A DNA stretch of 64,000 nt from SAR324 cluster bacterium. GTDB lineage: Bacteria > SAR324 > NAC60-12. Location of the stretch: the NCBI GenBank assembly GCA_028281495.1, contig JANQJU010000060.1, positions 124,001-188,000 on the forward strand, written 5' to 3'. Below are positions 55,136-64,000 of the stretch, piece after piece. The first letter of the stretch is position 1, and every line of letters starts with the position of its first letter. Below the pieces are notes generated by a model. The model was not told where the DNA came from, searched no databases, and worked only from the letters and a program-made list of their open reading frames with translations. The position numbers and the translations under genes are program-made.

Positions 55136-56179
55136 ATGAGTCAACAGCCCGTTGCCATTCGTTGGGAAAACGAAGAATTGATTTTGCTAGACCAAACTCA
55201 GCTTCCGCTCACTACCGTTTTTGAAAAACAAGAGTCGGTGGAACAGGTATGGGATTCCATCAAAAAACTTAAAGTACGCGGCGCACCTGCCATCGGGGTC
55301 GCTGGAGCTTATGGTTTGGTGATATCAATTCAAAACCAACAAAAAGAACCGGTTGAAACGGTGCTCAGCTTGTTAACTAAAAACGCAGACTACCTGAATG
55401 GATCGCGCCCCACTGCCGTGAATTTGAGCTGGGCGTTGAACCGGATGTTAGACAAAGCAAAATCTCAAGAATGGGCCACCACTCAGGAACTATACAGTGC
55501 CTTGGTGAAAGAAGCGGAGTTGATTCACGAGGAGGATCGATACCTGTGTCAGAAGATTGGTGAGTTTGGCAAAACGCTGATTCAAAATGATATGGGAGTC
55601 CTCACCCACTGCAATGCTGGAGCCTTGGCAACTGGTGGGATCGGAACGGCGCTTGCCACGATGTATTTAGCACATGAAGCAGGTGTGAAATTTCGAGTCT
55701 ATGCTGATGAAACACGCCCCCTTCTCCAAGGGTCGCGCCTGACCGCCTGGGAGCTGCAACAAGCCGGGATCGATGTCACACTCATTTGCGACAATATGGC
55801 CGCTCAAATGATGAGTCAGGGACTGATTGACGTGGTGGTGGTTGGAACGGATCGTGTTGTCGCCAACGGCGATGTCGCCAATAAAATTGGAACTTTAGGG
55901 GTTGCAATACTAGCGAAACACTTCAATATTCCGTTTTATGTTGCCTGCCCATCCTCAACGATTGATCTTTCCATCCCCACGGGAACTGACATCCCTATCG
56001 AAGAACGAGGAGCGGACGAAGTGACCAGCTTCGGTCAACGTCGAACAGCACCTCCTGATATCGCAGTTCGTGCTCCAGCTTTTGATGTCACCCCGCACCA
56101 TTTGGTGAAAGGTCTCATCACAGAAAAAGGAATCGTGGAAGCTCCCTACGAAGAGAATCTGAAAAAACTATTCACATAA
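55136..56179 (+). CDS. mtnA: S-methyl-5-thioribose-1-phosphate isomerase
   Basis: This 347-residue isomerase converts methylthioribose-1-phosphate to methylthioribulose-1-phosphate in methionine salvage. Family segments are IKKLKVRGAPAIGVAGAYG, RPTAVNLSWALNRML, VLTHCNAGALATGGIGTAL, ADETRPLLQGSRLTAWEL and the late ERGADEVTSFG. An AGGAG lies six bases before the ATG. It is followed 31 bp later by a class II aldolase/dehydrogenase fusion, so the two likely share one pathway that cleaves the ribulose phosphate instead of completing the full methionine salvage cycle. Confidence 0.95.
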   Translation: MSQQPVAIRWENEELILLDQTQLPLTTVFEKQESVEQVWDSIKKLKVRGAPAIGVAGAYGLVISIQNQQKEPVETVLSLLTKNADYLNGSRPTAVNLSWALNRMLDKAKSQEWATTQELYSALVKEAELIHEEDRYLCQKIGEFGKTLIQNDMGVLTHCNAGALATGGIGTALATMYLAHEAGVKFRVYADETRPLLQGSRLTAWELQQAGIDVTLICDNMAAQMMSQGLIDVVVVGTDRVVANGDVANKIGTLGVAILAKHFNIPFYVACPSSTIDLSIPTGTDIPIEERGADEVTSFGQRRTAPPDIAVRAPAFDVTPHHLVKGLITEKGIVEAPYEENLKKLFT

Positions 56180-56210
56180 CCCCGTAACTAACTCGAACAG
56201 GTGATCAACA

Positions 56211-58178
56211 ATGCAAAGCTTATGGAATGATGAAGAAGCCCAATCCTGTAAGTCTGATTTGGACTTACGTGTTTATACATCCCGGTTGCTAGGACAGAAC
56301 CCTCATCTCGTACTTCATGGTGGAGGAAACACTTCTGTCAAATCGACAGTTCCCGACTTTTTTGGAGACTCTCAAGAGATTTTATTTGTCAAAGGGAGTG
56401 GGTGGGATCTCGCCACCATTGAGGCTCCTGGATTTGCTCCAGTAAAACTCGACGTCTTGAAGCGACTGGCCCAATTCGATGAACTCACGGATGTCGAAAT
56501 GGTTCGAGAGCAACGTGCAGCAATGCTCGATCCATATGCGCCCAATCCTTCGGTCGAAGCGATTTTACATGCCATCATTCCCTACAAATATGTAGATCAT
56601 ACCCATGCCGACGCGGTGGTCACATTGACTAACACACCCAATGGCCTCCAAATCATGAAAGAAATTTATGGAGACCAAGTATTGCTCATTCCTTATGTGA
56701 TGCCAGGGTTTGTCTTAGCAAAACAAATCCGTGACTTGACCCAATCTGTGAACTGGAATCAATACCGGGGGATGATCCTGTTGAATCATGGGGTTTTCAC
56801 CTTTTCTGACGATCCAAAAACCAGTTATGAAACGATGATTGACCTCGTTACTCAGGCCGAAGAGTACCTTGAATCCCAAAAAGCAAATCTGGCTCTGAGA
56901 ACGGCAGCCCCACAAGAGGATCTCGCTGCTCTCTCTCATATACGAAAAGTGGTTTCCGAAGCCCGAGGGCAAGCCGTCATCGCGCAAATACTGCAAGATC
57001 CGAAATCCGTTGGGTTTTCGACAATGCCTGATGTGCAGTCGATCACAACCCGCGGCCCCATCACCCCTGAGCATGTGATCCGTATCAAGCACCAACCTGT
57101 GATTTTCCAAGGGGATCCGGAATCAGAAATTCAAAATTATATGACCGCTTACAAGAAATACTTCGAGCGTCACGATGAAAACAATCTCACGATGTTAGAT
57201 CCGGTTCCACGATGGGGGATTTGGCCCGGTTACGGAGTCGTTTGCTTCGATAAAAACTACAAAAACACCCAAATTGCTGTGGATATTGTAGAGCATGTGG
57301 TTGATGCCGTTCAATATGGAGAGGCCTTAGGCGGATGGCGTCCGCTCGAAGAACCTTCCTGGTTTGAAGTGGAGTACTGGGAATTAGAGCAAGTGAAACT
57401 GAAAAAAGGAGGAGCTGCCCCCCCACTCACGGGGAAAATTGCCCTGATTACCGGAGCCGCATCTGGAATCGGTTGGGCTTGTGCTCAAAAGCTTCATCAA
57501 CAGGGAGCTGTGGTCGTCGGCTTGGATATAAAACTACAAGTAACTGAAAAAATGAATCGTCCCGATTTTCATGGAATTGTGGGAGATGTGACCGAACCAC
57601 AAGTGCTGCGTCACTGTGTACAAGAAGTCATTCGCCTTTATGGAGGATTGGATATCGTGGTCGCTAACGCTGGGGTCTTTCCCCAAAGCATGCGCATTGA
57701 AGAAATCGAAACCGAGGCATGGCAGCGCAGCATGGCTCTCAATCTGAACCATCCACAACAATTGCTCCAATACTGCATCCCTTATTTGAAAAATGGAATT
57801 GATCCTACTGTGATTTTTATTGCTTCAAAAAATGCCCCGGCTCCGGGTCCAGGACAAGCTGCTTATTCGGTTGCTAAAGCAGGCGTCACGCAATTGGCAC
57901 GAATTGCAGCGCTTGAATTGGCGGAACACAACATCCGGGTCAACACCATCCATCCAGATGCCGTGTTCGATACCGGTTTGTGGTCTGATGATGTCTTAAC
58001 CGCCAGAGCACAGCATTATGGAATGACTGTAGATCAATACAAACGAAGAAACCTCCTTAAAACCGAAATTGAAGCCAATGATGTTGCAGAATTGGTTGCA
58101 TCAATGGTTGGCCCAGCATTTGGAAAAACCACCGGTGCGCAAGTTCCAATTGATGGCGGAAACGAACGCGTGATTTAA
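56211..58178 (+). CDS. Class II aldolase/short-chain dehydrogenase fusion
   Basis: This 655-residue bifunctional enzyme has an N-terminal class II aldolase/adducin half (HGGGNTSVKS, zinc site HTHADAVVTL, LLNHGVFTF) and a C-terminal SDR half with TGAASGIGWACAQ, VANAG and the catalytic YSVAKAG. Its general layout is that of rhamnulose-1-phosphate aldolase/alcohol dehydrogenase fusions. Beside mtnA it could cleave 5-deoxy- or 5-methylthio-ribulose-1-phosphate to dihydroxyacetone phosphate and an aldehyde, while the SDR half converts the aldehyde. That route is inferred from context. Confidence 0.88.
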   Translation: MQSLWNDEEAQSCKSDLDLRVYTSRLLGQNPHLVLHGGGNTSVKSTVPDFFGDSQEILFVKGSGWDLATIEAPGFAPVKLDVLKRLAQFDELTDVEMVREQRAAMLDPYAPNPSVEAILHAIIPYKYVDHTHADAVVTLTNTPNGLQIMKEIYGDQVLLIPYVMPGFVLAKQIRDLTQSVNWNQYRGMILLNHGVFTFSDDPKTSYETMIDLVTQAEEYLESQKANLALRTAAPQEDLAALSHIRKVVSEARGQAVIAQILQDPKSVGFSTMPDVQSITTRGPITPEHVIRIKHQPVIFQGDPESEIQNYMTAYKKYFERHDENNLTMLDPVPRWGIWPGYGVVCFDKNYKNTQIAVDIVEHVVDAVQYGEALGGWRPLEEPSWFEVEYWELEQVKLKKGGAAPPLTGKIALITGAASGIGWACAQKLHQQGAVVVGLDIKLQVTEKMNRPDFHGIVGDVTEPQVLRHCVQEVIRLYGGLDIVVANAGVFPQSMRIEEIETEAWQRSMALNLNHPQQLLQYCIPYLKNGIDPTVIFIASKNAPAPGPGQAAYSVAKAGVTQLARIAALELAEHNIRVNTIHPDAVFDTGLWSDDVLTARAQHYGMTVDQYKRRNLLKTEIEANDVAELVASMVGPAFGKTTGAQVPIDGGNERVI

Positions 58179-58195
58179 AACCTCAAAGAGGAATA

Positions 58196-60370
58196 ATGAG
58201 ATTTTGCTTAACTTTGTTTATTTTTATTTTCATTCATAATTTCTCCGTCACCGCGAACCAAAATGCAGAAATCTTTGTGCAGGTGGGGCATTCGGAGCCG
58301 GTGCTGTCGGTTGCGTTTAGCCCCGATGGAGAAACGATTGCTTCGGGTAGTTCTGACAACACGATCAAAATTTGGGATGGCAAGACTGGCACGATCCTAC
58401 GCTCCCTAAACGGTGGTTCGCTGGCCGTATATTCTGTGGATTATACCCCGAATGGAAACATTTTAGCTTCCACAGGACAGGATAAGAAAGTGAGATTTTG
58501 GAACCCTCAAACGGGTGAACATCTCAAGACGCTTGAAGGCCACGATGCGCCAATTTATTCGGTACAGTTTGCTCCGGATGGAAAAACTCTAGCAACCGGA
58601 AGCGGTGACTCTACAATTAAAATTTGGAATGTTGAGACTGGTAAAGTTCTTCGGACCTTGGAAGGGCATAGTGGCCCCGTCTATTCCGTTTACTACAGTG
58701 GTGACAGCAAACACCTGGCTTCGGGAGGTGGCGACTTTAATGTCATCCTGTGGAATGTAGAAACGGGAGACGTAATACAAAAACTCCCCAAACAGCGAAA
58801 TGCCATCCGAGCGGTGGGATTGAGTCCTGATGGCAGCAAGATCACGTATGGCGGGGAAGATAATCTATTGCATATGTGGGACGTGGCTTCAAAAAACGAA
58901 ACGCTCATTGACAATGATATTCATGCCCCTCTCGTTTCTATTTCTTACAATTCAACCGGAACTCAGTTTGTGACTGGAAGCTTGGACAATACTATTCGGG
59001 TCCGAGACAGCAAAACTGGCAGGATTATCAAATCTTTACAAGAAAACAATGCCTCGGTTTTTTCTGTCGATTTCAGTCCCGATGGCAGTGTGATTGCGTT
59101 TGGTGCTTATAACAAATCCGTGAATATTTGGGACGGAGTGTCCCTCAGTCCAAACAGCACGTTTCATGGGCATGCGTCCTCTTTTTATTCATTGGCTTTG
59201 TATACGGATGACCGTGCGCTCATCACCGGAGCACAAGATGCGTTGGTTCGATTGTGGGATCTGCAGACTGGAAGTTTGATCACGAGCTTTCAACAACACC
59301 TTTCATCGGTTCGGACCGTCTCCCTCAGCAATGACGACACTTTTTTTGTTTCTGGCGGGGTCGACAACAATCTCGGCATTTGGAAATTGGTGGAGCAAGC
59401 AGCCGTTTTTACCTTAACCACACACAAAACAGGGATATCTTCAACCGCGATATCTCCGGACAAGCAACTGATTGCTTCAGGAGGGTTGGATCACCATGTC
59501 ACTCTTTCAAAAACTGAAAATGGAGATATGCACTCAATGCTTGGACGCCACAAAGGTCCTGTCTATTCGTTGGACTTTAGTCCCGATGGATCCATGTTGG
59601 TTTCGGCTAGCGGCGACAAAACTTTAAAATTGTGGAATATGGAAACGGAAACCGAGCTTAAAACGCTTCGTTCCCACGATGCGCCCATCTTGGCCGTCAC
59701 CTTCAGTCCCGACGGAGAACAGTTGGCATCAGGAGATTCCGGAAACGTTGTCAAGCTATGGGACGTGAAAACAGGTAACGTTATCAACACCTTTCAGTTT
59801 CACGATTTAGCCGTTTATTCCTTAGCTTTCAGTTTCGATGGAAAAATGCTTGCATCGGGTAGTGAAGATACAAAGATTGTTCTAACTAATTTGGAATCTG
59901 GATCTCGTGTCGGCACTCTCGCAGGACATACGGGTACGGTGTATTCCTTAGTTTTTAGCTCGGATGGGAAACAGGTCATTTCGGTGAGCAAAGATGGCTC
60001 TATTCGGAGATGGGATGTGGAAACACGGTCCGTAAATTTGATCATTGCGACACTTCCCTTTAATCAATGGATTGCAGTCCACCCTCAAAAGTTGACTTAC
60101 AACACGTCTCAATTTGGCGATGTCCATGCTTCGATTCGGTTCAACAACGAATTTCGTACGCTTTATCCCTTACACTTTTATCGAGAAGACCTGGCAACCA
60201 AAGACATTTCTCATTCGTGGACAGAGCCACAGCCTGAAATTCAACCCAAGCGAGTCCGCTTATGGATCGAAACAACCGATACAGTTGTGTTCATAATTAT
60301 TGGAGCCTCTGTAGTTTTCTTGTTGGTTGTCGTCTTAGGAATTATTATTTTCCGGCGTCGAAGACGCTGA
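58196..60370 (+). CDS. Membrane-anchored WD40 protein, 14 blades
   Basis: This 724-residue protein has a signal peptide (ending near VTANQ), then 14 WD40 units judged by blade ends such as KIWDGKTG, RFWNPQTG and KLWNMETE: two seven-bladed propellers. A conserved tail follows (PQKLTYNTSQFGDVHASIRF), then a C-terminal transmembrane helix and arginine-rich end. This predicts periplasmic propellers with a short cytoplasmic tail, a scaffold or sensor. It lies 17 bp after the aldolase gene and is paired with a similar gene downstream. Confidence 0.88.
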   Translation: MRFCLTLFIFIFIHNFSVTANQNAEIFVQVGHSEPVLSVAFSPDGETIASGSSDNTIKIWDGKTGTILRSLNGGSLAVYSVDYTPNGNILASTGQDKKVRFWNPQTGEHLKTLEGHDAPIYSVQFAPDGKTLATGSGDSTIKIWNVETGKVLRTLEGHSGPVYSVYYSGDSKHLASGGGDFNVILWNVETGDVIQKLPKQRNAIRAVGLSPDGSKITYGGEDNLLHMWDVASKNETLIDNDIHAPLVSISYNSTGTQFVTGSLDNTIRVRDSKTGRIIKSLQENNASVFSVDFSPDGSVIAFGAYNKSVNIWDGVSLSPNSTFHGHASSFYSLALYTDDRALITGAQDALVRLWDLQTGSLITSFQQHLSSVRTVSLSNDDTFFVSGGVDNNLGIWKLVEQAAVFTLTTHKTGISSTAISPDKQLIASGGLDHHVTLSKTENGDMHSMLGRHKGPVYSLDFSPDGSMLVSASGDKTLKLWNMETETELKTLRSHDAPILAVTFSPDGEQLASGDSGNVVKLWDVKTGNVINTFQFHDLAVYSLAFSFDGKMLASGSEDTKIVLTNLESGSRVGTLAGHTGTVYSLVFSSDGKQVISVSKDGSIRRWDVETRSVNLIIATLPFNQWIAVHPQKLTYNTSQFGDVHASIRFNNEFRTLYPLHFYREDLATKDISHSWTEPQPEIQPKRVRLWIETTDTVVFIIIGASVVFLLVVVLGIIIFRRRRR

Positions 60371-60453
60371 AATACAGCTCAGCCTCCGATGCTAAGGTCG
60401 GAATCTCCTTTCACAATACATCAATCCAATCATCCTCGAACCCATTTGAAATT

Positions 60454-62625
60454 ATGCGATTTTGGACCCCTTATTTTTTTTATCTACTAACGATCAATTA
60501 TACGGCATTTGCCAATTCAAATGCCGAGATATTTTTGCATCTCGGGCATTCGGAAGCGGTTCGATCTGTCGTTTTCAGTCCAGATGGGAAAACCTTAGCT
60601 TCTGCTGGCGACGACAACACGATTAAAATCTGGGACGACGCTTCTGGTAAGGTGCTTCGAACGCTCTATTCCAGCTCGAAAGCCATTTATACGTTAGACT
60701 ACAACAAAGATAGCTCCAAGCTCGCTTCAGGAGGGGTCGACCCCAAGATTAGAATATGGAATCCTAGCACCGGTAGTGTCCTCAAAACACTGGAAGGACA
60801 TAGTGACACGGTCCATTCGGTCGTGTTTTCCCCCGATGGTCAGACTCTGGCAACCGGTAGTGCCGACAAAACGATAAAATTATGGAATACCCAAACCGGA
60901 AAAATTTTAAAAACATTGGTCGATCATCGTGGGGCCGTGAACTCTTTGGCATACAGTGGTGATGGCAAGATTCTCGTTTCCGGCAGTTCAGACCATACAG
61001 TCAATATGTGGGACTCCTTAAGCGGAACTTTGATCCGTAAACTTCCCAAAACAGGTGGCCCCGTTTACGCAGTTTCAATCAGTCCAGATGGGAGCCGTGT
61101 GGTAAGCGGCGTTGCAGACGAGACATTAAACATTTGGAATTCTGAAATGGAAATTTGGGATCCAATAGATAAAGACCTCAAACAGGGTATGCGTTCGATC
61201 TCCTATCACCCCAAAGGAACTACTTTCGTCGTTGGAAGTGTAGAGGATACCGTCCAGTTGAGAGATGGGAAAACAGGAAAGGCTATACGTTCCATTGATA
61301 AAAACGGGGCTTCGGTGTTTGCTGTCGATTTCAGCCCCGATGGTAAATCCATCGCGTTCGGTTCTTACGACAGGACCGTCAAGATTTGGGATGGAGAATC
61401 TAAGCAACCTAGTAAAATATTAGAAGGATACAACTCATCTATCTACGCACTAGCCTTGAAGGGAGATGATCAGACCCTAGTCACTGGAGAACAAAACGGC
61501 TTAATTCGATTGTGGAATGTTCGAACAGGAGGATTGACCGGAAGTCTGAAAGGCCACAGCTCCACGATAAGGACAGTGGTCCTCAGCGACGATGGGAACA
61601 TTTTGGTCTCGGCAGGTTATGACAATCACATTGGCATTTGGAACCTTTCGAAAGAAACGGCATTATCCGTGGGTACCAAACATCGAGCAGGTATTGCTTC
61701 CGTGGCAATCACTCCTGACCAAAAACTCATCGCATCCGGTGGTTTGGATCACAAGGTGCTCTTGTGGAATGTCGAAACTGGAAAAGAGCATCTTGACCTG
61801 GGCAAGCATGATGGGCCTGTTTACTCGGTAGACTTCGACCCCACGGGCAAACTCCTTGCGACTGCCAGTGGAGACAAAACCGTGAAACTGTGGAACATGG
61901 AAACCGAAACTGAGCATATGATATTGCGCTCCCACAACTCGCCAGTTCTTGCAACTGCATTCAGCCTCGATGGAACCCAATTAGCCTCGGCTGATGCAAA
62001 TCGGACGATAAAAATTTGGGATGTTGTTGAAGGAACCGTCTTAAAAACCATACAAGTTCATGATTTGGCGATCCATTCAATCGCGTTCAACCCAAACGGC
62101 AAATTATTAGCTTCGGGTGGTCAAGACAGCACCATTGTCTTATCCGACCTAGCTTCAGGTTCACCCTTGGGTACGTTGAAAGGACATACTGCTACGGTAT
62201 CTTCGATTGCCTTTAGCTTGGATGGAAAAAGTCTGATTTCGGCGGCTCATGACGGTAAAATTCGAGTATGGAATGTTAAAACGCGGGAAATCACAGCTAT
62301 CCTCACCACCCTGCCCAACGATCAATGGCTCTCCTACCAGCCCCAAAAATTGACATACAGCGCATCCACCGAAGGGCATCTTCAGGCCTCAATTCGGTTC
62401 AACCAAGATTTACGTACTGTTTATCCGCTCGGCCTTTATCAAGATGAACTCGCCCATACAGACAATCCCGACGTTTGGTTGGAATCAAAAACGGACATCC
62501 AACCGAAACGAATCCGTTTGTGGATAACAACCCATCAACCCCTCGTTATTATCATTGTAGGAAGTTCAATTTTTTTCATCTTGGTGATTTTTGGAATCGG
62601 ATACTTTTTACGTAGAAAACGCTAA
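60454..62625 (+). CDS. Membrane-anchored WD40 protein, tandem paralogue
   Basis: From ATG 60454 this gives 723 residues, almost the same length as the upstream gene. The order is the same: signal peptide (ending NYTAFAN), 14 WD40 blades (KIWDDASG, RIWNPSTG, KLWNTQTG and so on), the shared tail PQKLTYSASTEGHLQASIRF, then a C-terminal helix. Many blade positions match, so the two arose by tandem duplication. An earlier frame start at 60262 overlaps the upstream gene and lacks an export signal, so it is rejected. Confidence 0.88.
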   Translation: MRFWTPYFFYLLTINYTAFANSNAEIFLHLGHSEAVRSVVFSPDGKTLASAGDDNTIKIWDDASGKVLRTLYSSSKAIYTLDYNKDSSKLASGGVDPKIRIWNPSTGSVLKTLEGHSDTVHSVVFSPDGQTLATGSADKTIKLWNTQTGKILKTLVDHRGAVNSLAYSGDGKILVSGSSDHTVNMWDSLSGTLIRKLPKTGGPVYAVSISPDGSRVVSGVADETLNIWNSEMEIWDPIDKDLKQGMRSISYHPKGTTFVVGSVEDTVQLRDGKTGKAIRSIDKNGASVFAVDFSPDGKSIAFGSYDRTVKIWDGESKQPSKILEGYNSSIYALALKGDDQTLVTGEQNGLIRLWNVRTGGLTGSLKGHSSTIRTVVLSDDGNILVSAGYDNHIGIWNLSKETALSVGTKHRAGIASVAITPDQKLIASGGLDHKVLLWNVETGKEHLDLGKHDGPVYSVDFDPTGKLLATASGDKTVKLWNMETETEHMILRSHNSPVLATAFSLDGTQLASADANRTIKIWDVVEGTVLKTIQVHDLAIHSIAFNPNGKLLASGGQDSTIVLSDLASGSPLGTLKGHTATVSSIAFSLDGKSLISAAHDGKIRVWNVKTREITAILTTLPNDQWLSYQPQKLTYSASTEGHLQASIRFNQDLRTVYPLGLYQDELAHTDNPDVWLESKTDIQPKRIRLWITTHQPLVIIIVGSSIFFILVIFGIGYFLRRKR

Positions 62626-62797
62626 AGGCGAGTATTAAACGACCCGAATTTCTAATTGAAAGTGTTCCGTATTCAAGCTGAACCCGAAAATAAGTTGAAT
62701 CGGCTTTGTCTGGTTATCTTCAATTAAGAGAATCACTTCAGTAGCAAATTTAAAAAGATGCACGTCAAGAATGTAGATTGCTTTAAGGAGAGGCGCC

Positions 62798-64000
62798 ATG
62801 AAAGCACATCGATTTTCTATTCAAACATCCATCACCACACGACTTTTTAGCGTCGTGTTTTCTTTTTATTTTTTGGTGACCATCCTCGTGACCGCATTGC
62901 AAATGATCACGGAATACAACCACACCAAGTCGAAAATCTTAGACGAACTTAAAATAATTCAACGAGCGTGGGAACCTGGGTTGAGTGCGACTTTATGGCA
63001 CTTCAATCAATCACAACTTTCTCAAATTGCCGGAGGGTTAATGAGTCTGCCGATGATCATCGGTGTGAAGCTTGAAGACGATATGGGCAAAATTGTTCAT
63101 TCTTCTGGAGTCATCGTAACATCTCCTGGAAACAACGATTTTGAACCTATTTTGTCGCACGAATTTGATCTGATTTACGAAGAAGAAATCATGTTGTATG
63201 AAGGCACAGAAACGGTGACGACCAAAGAACGTTCCAAAATAGGAGAGGGTACGTTTTACTTTAGTCATGAGGTTGTGATTGACCGTGTGAAATATGGCTT
63301 CTTGTTGATCATCATCAACGCAATGGTCAAAACGGTAGCGCTGTGGACGATATTCCTGATTGTGGCCCGCCGTTTCCTTGGGAAGCCTTTAGAAAGCTTG
63401 ATCGATCTCACTCAAGAAATACGATTGGATAACTTGGAACAAACTCGCGTAGCACTTCCTACTCAAGGACGTAATGAGTTGAAGATATTTGAAGAATCAT
63501 TCAATTCGATGCTGCAAAAGTTGCTATCCGCACGACGAGAGCTACAAGAAAAGACGAAGGAGGTGGAAGAAAAAAATAAGAAGTTGGAAGAACTAGACCG
63601 TCTGAAAGACGAATTCATGGCCAAAACCTCTCATGAATTGCACACACCATTGCATGGAATCTTGGGAATTGCGCAATCTTTAGTCGAGTCCCCAACCCCA
63701 CCTCCTACAGAAACGGTCCGAGAAAACCTAATGATGATCGTCGACAGTGGACGAAGGCTTTCCCGTTTGGTGGAGGACATCATGGACTTTGCCAAGATGA
63801 AACATCATACCTTGATACTCAAGCGCCAGGCAGTGGATGTCCATCAAGTCGTGGAAATTGTGATACGTTTATCGAACCCTCTGACGGAAAATAAAATCAT
63901 TCAGGTTGATAATTTGGTTCCGCTTCAACTCCCCCCTGCCTATGCCGACGAAGACCGCCTTCAGCAGATTTTCCACAATCTGATCGGTAATGCCATCAAG
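62798..64000 (+). CDS. Membrane sensor histidine kinase, cut by window end
   Basis: The frame is open from ATG 62798 (GGAG seven bases upstream) to the end of the window, 401 codons so far. A first transmembrane helix lies at about 17-38, a periplasmic sensor to about 165, a second helix at about 168-190, then a HAMP-like linker and coiled coil. The phosphoacceptor block reads KTSHELHTPLHGILG, and the N-box begins DRLQQIFHNLIGNAIK at the window edge. The ATP lid lies beyond. A receiver domain may follow. It could read the upstream WD40 proteins, but that is speculation. Confidence 0.9.
   Translation, partial: MKAHRFSIQTSITTRLFSVVFSFYFLVTILVTALQMITEYNHTKSKILDELKIIQRAWEPGLSATLWHFNQSQLSQIAGGLMSLPMIIGVKLEDDMGKIVHSSGVIVTSPGNNDFEPILSHEFDLIYEEEIMLYEGTETVTTKERSKIGEGTFYFSHEVVIDRVKYGFLLIIINAMVKTVALWTIFLIVARRFLGKPLESLIDLTQEIRLDNLEQTRVALPTQGRNELKIFEESFNSMLQKLLSARRELQEKTKEVEEKNKKLEELDRLKDEFMAKTSHELHTPLHGILGIAQSLVESPTPPPTETVRENLMMIVDSGRRLSRLVEDIMDFAKMKHHTLILKRQAVDVHQVVEIVIRLSNPLTENKIIQVDNLVPLQLPPAYADEDRLQQIFHNLIGNAIK

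Overview
The window reads as a chromosome segment of a Gram-negative bacterium of moderate-to-low G+C. The evidence is an outer-membrane-type barrel, a complete two-partner secretion pair, several exported solute-binding proteins, lipoproteins, and ordinary housekeeping genes (typA, rsfS, murB, ftsQ, ubiE/menG, mtnA, a ydiJ-like gene). Gene content is rich in class III nucleotidyl cyclases, HAMP sensors, CHAT, WD40 and STAS proteins. This suits a deltaproteobacteria-like or SAR324-like lineage, but that placement is an inference of low confidence. No rRNA, tRNA or CRISPR array was recognised.

Layout. (1) 0-5.8 kb: a barrel-like outer membrane protein, then an apparent operon of two orphan periplasmic binding proteins and a membrane HAMP-GAF adenylate cyclase. 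(2) 6-15.7 kb: a SAP-domain protein, three GNAT acetyltransferases, typA, a minus-strand unit of wax-ester-synthase-like acyltransferase, SGNH hydrolase and HD phosphohydrolase, then a CobW GTPase and a SlyD-like FKBP. (3) 15.7-17.5 kb: a gene-poor stretch with wreckage of a PhoX phosphatase and an IS3-family OrfA, both carrying compensating frameshifts. (4) 17.5-32.6 kb: rsfS-murB-ftsQ, a radical SAM protein, a phosphatase-methyltransferase pair, a TPR membrane protein, a ydiJ-like dehydrogenase, an enoyl reductase, and a translationally coupled OpuAC-type binding protein with a membrane HAMP/LuxR-HTH regulator. (5) 32.6-39.1 kb: astA with a 2OG-Fe(II) oxygenase, a half-size EamA transporter, then decayed genes (metallophosphoesterase, choice-of-anchor I protein, glycosyltransferase-like membrane protein). 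(6) 39.2-50.4 kb: the most striking region, with a cNMP-binding regulator whose 3' end overlaps a 1757-residue TPS exoprotein ending in a CHAT protease domain, a DUF928 protein, the TpsB transporter, and a CHASE2 class III cyclase with a guanylate-cyclase-like specificity pair and a possible PilZ-like tail. (7) 50.4-64 kb: a cation-chloride-cotransporter-like permease, a lipoprotein, a STAS protein, a glycosyltransferase, mtnA followed by a class II aldolase/SDR fusion (a likely 5-deoxypentose/methylthioribose salvage shunt), two tandem 14-blade WD40 membrane proteins, and a histidine kinase cut by the window end.

How the genes may work together. Region 6 looks like a cyclic-nucleotide-linked secretion module: an extracellular cue is read by CHASE2, a cyclic nucleotide is made, the CRP-like factor responds, and a caspase-like exoprotein is exported by TpsB. 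The binding-protein modules in regions 1 and 4 repeat the same theme, with exported ligand-binding proteins beside membrane signal transducers rather than ABC permeases. These functional links are inferred from gene order and domains only.
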